Assembly: GCA_030789695.1 (NCBI GenBank)
Contig: CM061132.1
Location: 26,631,858-26,695,857, forward strand
DNA length: 64,000 nt
From: Scilla litardierei
Lineage: Eukaryota; Streptophyta; Magnoliopsida; Asparagales; Asparagaceae
Direction: 5' to 3'
The translations under genes were made by a program, and so were the position numbers. The notes below the pieces were generated by a model that was not told where the DNA came from, made no database searches, and saw only the letters and a program-made list of their open reading frames with translations. Shown here piece after piece: positions 56,667 through 64,000 of this stretch (position 1 is its first letter; each line of letters begins with the position of its first letter).

Positions 56667-57128
56667 CACATAAGGGTGTGGTGGTAAATGTTTGATTGTA
56701 ATAGTTTGAAAAGCCTCGAGAGTGTAAGATCCTCTTTGTGAAGATGTTGATTGGTTGTATTGGAAGACCACTTATTAGAGAAGTGGCAATGTTGTAGAAG
56801 CCCTCAAGTTGAGCCTCAAATTGATGCACTTTTCTCTATTGGTGAGGGTGGTTTAATGGATGCTAAATGTAGGCCTAGGGTTGGCTAAACCATGGTATAT
56901 CATGCTTATTTACGTTTTACTATTGTCTATTTCCATCACTCTCTTTCCGTTGTGCATTTCTATACTCTCTTGCAAGCAATTGAGCTTTGTTGATTAATTA
57001 CCTTGTGGAGTAACTTCTTTAGTAGACTTAGGCAACTTTGTAGAAGGGCGTAATTTTTTAGTATTATTTTTATACAACATTATTATATCTCTCTTCTAGT
57101 GTTACTTTCCGTCTACAGATTCCTAACA

Positions 57129-57145
57129 CTTGGTATCAGAGCTTG
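57129..57145 (+). other. Primer-binding site, initiator tRNA-Met
   Basis: CTTGGTATCAGAGCTTG just after the LTR end. Confidence 0.85.
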
Positions 57146-57174
57146 TGGTTGCAGAGACGACGTTAACTTCATCA

Positions 57175-59003
57175 CACTAAACCGATAGACTCTCCATTAC
57201 TTGTCCATCTCTTTTTGATGGAACAAACTACATGAGTTGGAAAACTGGGACGATGATCCACCTACAATCAATGGATCTAGACATTTGTACCATTACCAAG
57301 GACGAGTACATGGTTCCATAGACACCAGTGGAGACATGTGAGAAATAGGTAAGAAGAAAGGCAATTTGAATGCAAAGGTAATGAACGCACTATTTTTTGC
57401 ATTACAAGGCAATGAATTCAACTGTGTATCGCAATGTACAACGGCTCATCAAATTTGGCATACACTTGAGGTAACTCACGAAGGTACCGATTTAGGTAAA
57501 TGAATCTCGTATAAATATGTTAAATGCTAATTTGAAAGTTTTAAGATGAAGGAATGTGAAACTATTGCCGAGGTAAATACTCGCTTTTCAGAGATTATTA
57601 ACGAGTTTGCAGTGCTAAGAAAGAAGATTTCTATGTATGACCGAGTAATGAAAATGGTAAGATCACTACGGCCGGAATGGAAGTCGAACACTACGACAAT
57701 CCGAGAGGCAAACGAGATGACAAAGCTCATCCTAGATGAGCTAATGAGAAATCTCATGATATATGAGATATAGTTTGAAGACAAGAAAAAGCAAAATCCA
57801 AAAAGATGAACTTATCTTTCAAATCCAAGGCCAAGGACTTCGAATCCGAGGAATCTGACAAAGATGAGGATGACATTGCACTTATGACAAGAAAATTCAA
57901 GAGTTTTGTCTGAAGTATTCTCAAATCCTGTTTAAATAATGACATTATTTGTTTTGCATGTAACAAGCCAGGACACGTAAGAATGGATTGCCCTTTGAAG
58001 AAAAATAAGGATAATGGAAAAAACAAGGAGGAGAATGAGAGGAAAAGGGAAAGCTACAAGGATGAGAAGATTAGGAGGCCAAAGTAGAAAGCATTCGTAG
58101 CTTGGGATCGGAGTGATGGGAAAGAGAGCTCTGATGGTTCATTCTCATCCTCCTTATCCTCCTCCTCATCAGAAGAAGAAGAAATGGAAGAGAGGATACA
58201 TGTGTTTTATGGTATCTACTACTGCCAAGGTAAGTACATAACTTATGATATTGACTATGCTAGTTGCAATGATAGTGATAATAATGATAGTGATAGTGAT
58301 GACGACGACGATGATTTTGATGTTAGTAATGCTTTTGATGATTTATGTGGCTTATGAGAAATAGATTTGGGAGCACCCCAAAATAGAAAAGAATTATAAA
58401 ATTTGTGTTAATCTAAAAGATGTAGTTGAAGAAGAAAATGCTAGGTTAAAATATGAACTTATGAAACTAAAGGAGAAACATGAACAATTAACTCTTTCAC
58501 ACAGAATTAGAAAACAAAAACAAAAAGATTAAGTATGAAAACCAACAATTAAAAATTGATGATAAAAATGTTATCAATGATTCTAAAATTTTAGATGATA
58601 GGATAGGCTAACTAGGTAATGAGTTAGAAGAATATAAAGTTAAGTATAATGAATTGTACCAAACGTTCAAAAATTTAATAAAGACAGAGCTACTTAATTC
58701 TTTATTATGATCTCAAATAATTAAAAACAATTGTAATGGACGGGGTTACACTCCAAATGCAAATTCTAGTAATGTTAGGACCTCTAATAGCCACCCTAAA
58801 CAATCTTTTATTAGAACAACAATACCTAACAAAGCAAATACTAATAAAGGAAAAATGATTAAAATTTGGGTTCCAAAATATTTAAATCAAAAATCATTCG
58901 ATACTTATATAATTAAATTTAAGCAAGATGTTCATTGGTCACCTAGTTACAAATATATAAAAGATGGGAATGTCAAATCCAATTGGATTTGGTTCCCAAA
59001 GTA
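57175..59003 (+). pseudogene. gag: gag of SIRE-like copia element, with stops
   Basis: Capsid part: LFDGTNYMSWKT, then at 57546-57773 the frame MKECETIAEVNTRFSEIINE and RSLRPEWKSNTTTIREA typical of copia gag (UBN2-like). A CCHC knuckle CFACNKPGHVRMDCP is at about 57954-57995. A Ser/Glu-rich acidic stretch, a coiled-coil Glu/Lys region and a C-terminal KIWVPKYLNQK/WIWFPK segment follow, as in SIRE/Maximus elements. Stops at several points (for example 57321, 57504, 57771). No protease, integrase or RT follows in the window. Confidence 0.8.
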
Positions 59004-59025
59004 ATTAGCTTATCTTTACAACCTA

Positions 59026-59085
59026 AGTGAGATACACTAACATAACCCTTAGTGAGATACACTAACATAACCCTTGATATCTCAC
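59026..59085 (+). repeat. Short tandem duplication
   Basis: Two copies of AGTGAGATACACTAACATAA with CCCTT, about 29 bp apart, just after the gag end. Confidence 0.85.
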
Positions 59086-59230
59086 ATTAATATGGTTTAT
59101 TAACTTACATGCGTGCGTGTGCTTGACTTGTTTGTGCATGTAGTACAGCTTAGAAACCCTTAGGATTTGATTGGGAGAGATTTAGACTTGTTTTAGTTTA
59201 AGCTGCATATGTTTCAGCCTGTATCAATAA

Positions 59231-59345
59231 GGAGTCGACTCTCCTGAACACGATAGTCGACTCCTGGACAGCTTTACAGTATCCAGATTTTACCTACCAT
59301 TGAGTAGGAGTCGACTCCTATAGTTGGAGTAGTCAACTCCTGGCT
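59231..59345. repeat. GGAGTCGACTCC motif cluster
   Basis: Four copies or near copies of the palindrome GGAGTCGACTCC (59231, about 59253, 59307, 59325; the last reads GGAGTAGTCAACTCC) with nonrepetitive linkers. About 170 bp later a TATA-like CCAAATAAAACCC precedes the ORF at 59771. The layout parallels the internal array of the Athila-type element. Confidence 0.75.
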
Positions 59346-60520
59346 ATCGATTTTTGGATCTTGACGCGATCTATCTTGAGTTTGAGTTGGTTTAGTGGGT
59401 TTAGTTTGAGCTTAACGGTTTCATACCCATTTCTTATTAGGTACCCATGACTTAAACCCATTAGGTGAATGAATCTTAACCCTTCATTCCTATCCTATGG
59501 TTAAGATCTTTTCTTCTCCAAATAAAACCCTAACTTAAGCCCTAAAATCCCCACTTCATCTCTCTAGAACCCTAACCTGAAATTCCTTGAATCCACTTGA
59601 TTTCTCAACCATTTTGCTTTAGAATATCAAGGATCTTGGTTGAATTTCTTTTGTGTTAGGTATACTCCTTATCTCATCTCATTTGCATTGTTATTTCTGT
59701 TTGCATTAGCATCATTTGCATCATAATTTAGTTTGGTTGCATTAAAGCACACTCACTCACATAGATCAAGATGAATAGGTTCTATAGGACACAATGAAGA
59801 AGGTAGTTCTTTTGTTCCTAAGAAGAAGAGGACTGCTGCATAAGCCTCACAGCCTCCATTTGAGTCTTTTTTCACATATCTCAATAAACCCAAGCTTTTA
59901 GAGATTTATGATTCAAATCCCGTCGTACTATCTTGTTGAACGATTTATTGTCTATGAAGACCTTGGTAAATACAGTATTAGGGAAATTTTTGCAAGTCAG
60001 GGACTTGAGGTGTTTTTCTCCACTGAAAACTCCCGACATTCCTATCCTGGGTTTAGTAAGCCTATTCTACGCTAATATGATTGCTAGGAATAATGATTCA
60101 GTTTCCAATGTGAAAAACACTTGCATCATTTTGTCACCCAAGAAAATATGAGAAATTTTAGGCATACCTTGCGAGGGAGGGCTTAACAACGCCTTATCTT
60201 ATACCTGGAAGTCTATCGTTTTCTTTGTCTGTTAAGCCTCACAGCGTTGGGAATTCCCAAATAAAACTGCAATCACAGTTTATCAACCACTCACGACGAC
60301 AATCGAGATCTTCAACTTAGCTCCCACAGGTAATCCCCCGGGGCAAAAGATAAAGAAAGGGAGAGGTCTATTTGAATGATCTAGAAGTCATTCAAGACAT
60401 GTTTTTCAAGGTAGAAAATTTGAATCTCGCGTTACAACGAATGCTCCAAGGCCTAAGGCAAGAATTTTGGCACTTATCTTGTCTTGCAACATATGTCAAA
60501 TATCTGGTAGGTATACTAAA

Positions 60521-60665
60521 ATATTAAGAGCTTGGCTAAATTGTCTATACTCTTTTAGCTGAGATTAAAATATCTAAGAGCTTGGCTAAATGTGTCTAAA
60601 ATATCTAAGAGCTTGGCTAAATGTGTCTATATCTAAGAGCTTGGCTAAATGTGTCTATACTCTTT
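60521..60665 (+). repeat. Tandem repeat ATATCTAAGAGCTTGGCTAAATGTGTCT
   Basis: Four to five units of about 28-33 bp, some including CTATACTCTTTTAGCTGAGATTA. Recent slippage or unequal exchange, as units are nearly identical. Confidence 0.9.
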
Positions 60666-61134
60666 TAGCTGAGATTAAGATGAATTGGGCAAGCTTGATT
60701 TATGATAATCTTGTCCACTTTAGCACTTTTGCACTTAATCATGGTTATTTTCTGAGTCTCATTTTAAGCATCATGGCATTTACCTCTTATCTGAATCTCA
60801 AATCATCGCACGTAAAGCTAGATTTGAAAAATGATTCATGCATAGGATGTCCCTAGAACAAGATCCTACTAAAAATCTCCATAACTTTGATGTTCCTGAA
60901 TCCAAGTGAGAACATGAGAGAACGTGAAGATGAACCCATTCCCACTATACACTCTGAGGGTCCATCTACCACGTCCATTGATCCCCCCTCCCTACTTCAT
61001 CGAGCTTCAAGCAATTCGTCTTTGAAAGCCAGATGACCTACAGCTTGAAATGAAACATGAGTTAAATCTAGTGAAGAGTTATATAAATTAGAGGATGGAT
61101 GAAATGAATGATACCATTTTAAACAAGATCGAGC

Positions 61135-61196
61135 AGTCAATGTGAAGATGCATCATGAGATAGCTAGTCAATGTGAAGATGCATCATGAGATAGTT
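61135..61196 (+). repeat. 31-bp tandem duplication
   Basis: Two copies of AGTCAATGTGAAGATGCATC..ATGAGATAG in direct repeat. Confidence 0.9.
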
Positions 61197-61250
61197 GAGC
61201 TCAAGGCATTGATTAAAGGACAACATCCCCTCCAAGCTAGGATATTAGAC

Positions 61251-61929
61251 TTTTGAGTGTTTAATTGGTTGTCATGTGTATGAACAATTTGGTTTTGTAC
61301 TATTTTTTGTGTGCAAGTCATGCTTACGATGCATTTGGATATGTAATATGTGATTGTATCAAACAACGTTTAATTATGTTTGTGATGCTATATTATCATC
61401 TTATGCTCTTAATCTTAATTTCTTGTGATACATTGTTGAGCATATATGACATTATGATACATTTTGGATATTGGATGGATATGCAAGCTTCACTTAAAAA
61501 TGTTGTCATAATTCATATTCTTGCATATTCTTTGTGTTTAATTTTTGATATCTTATGATTATCATAATCTTGGACATTTGTTCTTTTGATATCAATTTGT
61601 TGTGCTCATCATTTTTGTCACAATTTGTATCCTATATATTTGTTGTATTGATATTGAAATTTGGATTTTTATTTCATAAAGAGAGATATTTCTCCACTCT
61701 TGAAAACACTGTGGATATTGAGTCACCATGAAAGAAATAGGTTTTCCTGTTTCATACTCTTCACTTATCGGAATATTGATATGCCTGGGGGGTTTTGGAA
61801 TAAAAAGAGGCTTTTTATGGACAGAAAAGGGGAAAATATGATTTTTATTAAGTAGAAATCTGGAAAATAAAGGATAAACGCCACAATTCAAGAGGCATCC
61901 GCTCCTAGCTTTTAATTGGAGAAAAAAGT
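61251..61929. other. T-rich noncoding sequence
   Basis: Probably the 3' untranslated part of the preceding element. No gene recognised; frames at 61265 and 61592 look random. Confidence 0.4.
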
Positions 61930-62159
61930 CAATGATCTCCGGGGTAATGTCAGTAGACACATTGGACAAGGGGTTAACAAATAATCAACGCATACGAGGC
62001 CTAGGGCCGGCCGGCGTAGCTATTAAAAGGCTAAATTGCAGATTTTGTCCTTTTTTACAAAAAATCCCCCCAAAGTTAAGAATTTATAAGTTTGCCCCTG
62101 AAGTTGTCGTCGATGCTCCCACGCGCCTCCTCCGTCTATATGTGATGATCACATTATTA

Positions 62160-63960
62160 CCCAAAAGAGCCACCTTTTCCCAAGGTGGAAGTCTGGAAAT
62201 TGCTGCCGAATCACCGTTTGAGACTCTCATGTAGCGTCGTAATCTGGTTGGCTCCGTCATCTGATAAGCACCTCCTGGATCCCTGCTGCGCTCTAGCGAA
62301 CCCCCTTGACGTCCTGTAGCTCGAGCAATACCTCCATGCCATCGGTCAGAGTAGGTGGAAGGGCATGTGAAAGAGTCTGGTATCCAATAGCACATCATAG
62401 CTGTGACACGTGGAACACGGTGTATGGTGGATGTAGTCGGTAGATTTAGGCAATGCCACCTTCCTAATCTTAGCAACCACCTCAAATGTCACATAGTAAC
62501 GGACAACCAGCTTCTCATTGCTTCGGTGCACTAATGTCTTTTGTCTATACAGCCTCAGTTTAAGATAAACCATGCTCCCACTTCAAACTGCAAATCTCTC
62601 CTGTGCTCATCGAACTTGGCTTTTATAATTTGCTGCGCATGCAGCAAGTGCTTCTTCAGCTCCTCCAACTGTTTATCCATCTCCTTTAAGTATTCATCCA
62701 CCTGGGACACTAGGGTCGTGTCACGGCTGTAATGTATCAAGTGTGGTGGATCATGTCCGTAGAGGATGTGAAAAGGGGTGCACTGTGTTGCCGAGTGGTA
62801 GGACATGTTGTACTAGTAGTCCGTCCATGCCAACCACCTGGCCCACTGCATTGGTGACTCTGAAGTAAAGCAGTGCAAGTAAGTCTCCACGCTCCTATTT
62901 ACCACATCCGTCTGGATGTAAGTCTGCGGGTGATAGGTAATGCTTCTCTTCAGTGTGGAACCATGCACCTTAAACAACTCCTTTCAGAAACTACTCATGA
63001 AGACTTTATCCCGGTCTGACACAATGGAGGCAGGGAACCCGTTTAAGCAGATGACATCATTCATGCATGTCGTGGCCACCGTCACCGCTGTGTAAGGATG
63101 CCGTAAGGGAATGAAATGTGCATATTTGCTGAGTCGGTCCACCACAATCAATATGATCGTGAAGCCCTCAGACCGTGGTAGCCCTCGATGAAATCCATGC
63201 TGATATCTTCATATACTCTCTCTGGTAAGGCTAACCCTGTGGGAGCCATCGCTAAGTACTTGTGACGCTGACAGACGTCACACTCGGCTACCATCTTGGC
63301 GATGTCTCTCTTCATCCCTGGCCACTATAACTCTCTAGCTATCCTTTTGTAGGTCTTTTGGACTCCTGAATGTACCCCCACCGAACTGCCATATAACTCC
63401 TGAACAATCATTGGGATATGTGAAAAAGTCTGCGGTAGCACCAACCGCCCCTGGTAAAGCAGCCGCTGTCCACTCAGTGTGTAGCATGGATGGTCTGTAG
63501 ACCCTTGCTGCAATCCTGCAACGCCTCCCAAATAAGCGTCAGCCCCTCATCAGCCTCAATCTCACTCCCTAAAGGCTCCCAGTCCAGTAGGACATGCACT
63601 GAAATTGATGCCACCTCTGCCACCTCCATGCGGGACAAAGCATCCGCTGCCTTGTTCTCCAACCCTCTTCTGTACTGAATCTCAAATGTGTAGTGAATCA
63701 GCTTGAAGAGCCACTTTTGATGCTCTACTGTGACCATGTGCTGCTCCAAGAGATACTTCAAGCTCCGCCGGTTGGTCCATACAATAAATCTCCTCCCAAG
63801 TAAATAGGGCCGACACTTCTGTATAGAGAGCACTTTCGCCATCAACTCTATCTTGTACACAGACTTCAACCTCGCTCGTGCTGACAAGACCTGACTGAAA
63901 TAGGCCACGTGTTGCCGAGTGGTAGGACATGTTGTACTAGCACAGGTACTGACAGTGCTA
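62160..63960 (-). pseudogene. pol: RNase H and integrase remnant
   Basis: RNase H at 63474-63908 reads [39 protein letters not shown] and ENKAADALSRMEV. The integrase zinc finger is near 63325-63430 (SSVGVHSGVQKTYKRI), the core around 62950-63300, and the C-terminal part at 62346-62806 (MSYHSATQCTPFHILYGHDP; DEHRRDLQFEVG). Stops and frameshifts occur throughout. It is close in sequence to the element at 41940. Confidence 0.85.
63909..63940 (-). repeat. 32-bp templated insertion copied from 62785-62816
   Basis: GTGTTGCCGAGTGGTAGGAC through TACTAG is identical at both places. At 62785 it is native (integrase MSYHSA); at 63909 it interrupts the RNase H coding region just after AYFSQ. Confidence 0.85.
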
Positions 63961-64000
63961 CCCCCAATCCATATCCTGCATCAGCACTACCCCCAATCCA

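Larger units (their letters stand above)
55030..57127 (+). repeat. Probable 5' LTR of SIRE-like copia element, split by a hAT
   Basis: The sequence ends ...TTCCTAACA at 57127, right before the primer-binding site. It is T-rich and noncoding, with R/U5-like character (GTGTAATC.., GAGAGTGTAAGATCC). The 5' border is a guess. The hAT at 55540-56666 lies inside it. Confidence 0.45.
59771..61250 (+). pseudogene. Plant transposon-type ORF (second ORF of a non-autonomous element)
   Basis: Likely start at 59771. Pieces in two frames read YEDLGKYSIREIFASQGLEV then FYANMIARNNDSVSNVKNTC and IILSPKKI, which match the putative plant transposon protein domain seen in many non-autonomous LTR elements (function unknown). 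At least two frameshifts and several stops. Tandem duplications at 60521 and 61135 lie in its 3' part. It may belong to the same element as the copia gag upstream, with its own promoter, or to a second element inserted there. Confidence 0.6.
61930..64000 (-). mobile_element. Decayed chromovirus (minus strand), running off the window
   Basis: On the minus strand: RNase H, integrase, then CCTTGGGAAAAGGTGGCTC and TTTTGGGTAATA before an LTR that starts TGTGATCATCACATATAG at 62153. The inner border of the LTR is not located; 61930 is a guess. RT, protease, gag and the other LTR should lie beyond 64000. Confidence 0.8.

Noticed and set aside
60521..60665. CRISPR-like repeat spacing
   Set aside because: Units are contiguous with no unique spacers, and the sequence is plant nuclear DNA.
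1..64000. Plastid or mitochondrial origin of the whole window
   Set aside because: Only about 0.65 kb matches plastid DNA and in decayed form; LTR elements and spliced exons dominate.

Overview
The window is nuclear DNA from a seed plant with a large, repeat-rich genome. The evidence is plant-type LTR retrotransposons (chromovirus, Athila and copia types), many hAT elements, a decayed nuclear copy of the plastid gene psbA, and spliced exons of a plant-like PELOTA gene. The sequence alone does not fix the species. Bacterial features (operons, CRISPR, RNA operons) are absent, and no tRNA or rRNA gene was recognised.

The only host gene I can name is PELOTA (Dom34 family, ribosome rescue), on the + strand. 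Three exons lie at 9305-9380, 9473-9505 and 9610-9678, and the next at 52780-52886. Joined, they read through without a stop across the central domain. This makes 9679-52779 a single intron of about 43.1 kb, filled almost entirely with mobile elements. A possible further exon, 53084-53109, is doubtful. Upstream and downstream exons are not visible.

Layout. 1-9.3 kb: AT-rich sequence with a hAT element (1419-2618, perfect 8-bp target duplication), a microsatellite, and a second hAT-like element (5419-8080) split by a solo LTR (5787-7714). 9.7-18.7 kb: diverged AT-rich repeat carrying a Mutator-like MITE (10350-10726), a decayed minus-strand chromovirus (11140-17531) and a Helitron-like insertion (17623-18275). 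18.7-37.3 kb: a four-level nest. A minus-strand LTR element (LTRs 18692-19048 and 36878-37233) holds LTR-type insertions (19533-35505), which hold an Athila-type element (20145-32963), which holds a hAT (22190-23428) and a foldback MITE (30435-30776). 37.3-48.7 kb: LTR-like sequence, then a minus-strand copia-type LTR and internal region, interrupted by a young plus-strand chromovirus (41940-48216; LTRs about 98% identical; target duplication CATAA). 48.7-52.8 kb: a fragment related to the 19-kb element, an unrecognised exon-like segment, and a hAT (50458-52469) with a perfect target duplication. 53.1-64 kb: a duplicated coding-like segment, the psbA insert, a SIRE-like copia element with gag (its LTR hit by another hAT), a decayed plant-transposon-type ORF, and a minus-strand chromovirus running off the window end.

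The most unusual signals are the 43-kb intron, and short palindromic GC-rich motif arrays found in three unrelated LTR elements (GACGCGGCCGCGTC, GGAGTCGACTCC and GAGCCGA types). In the Athila element the same array precedes a TATA box in each LTR and again inside the element ahead of its second ORF, which suggests a duplicated internal promoter.
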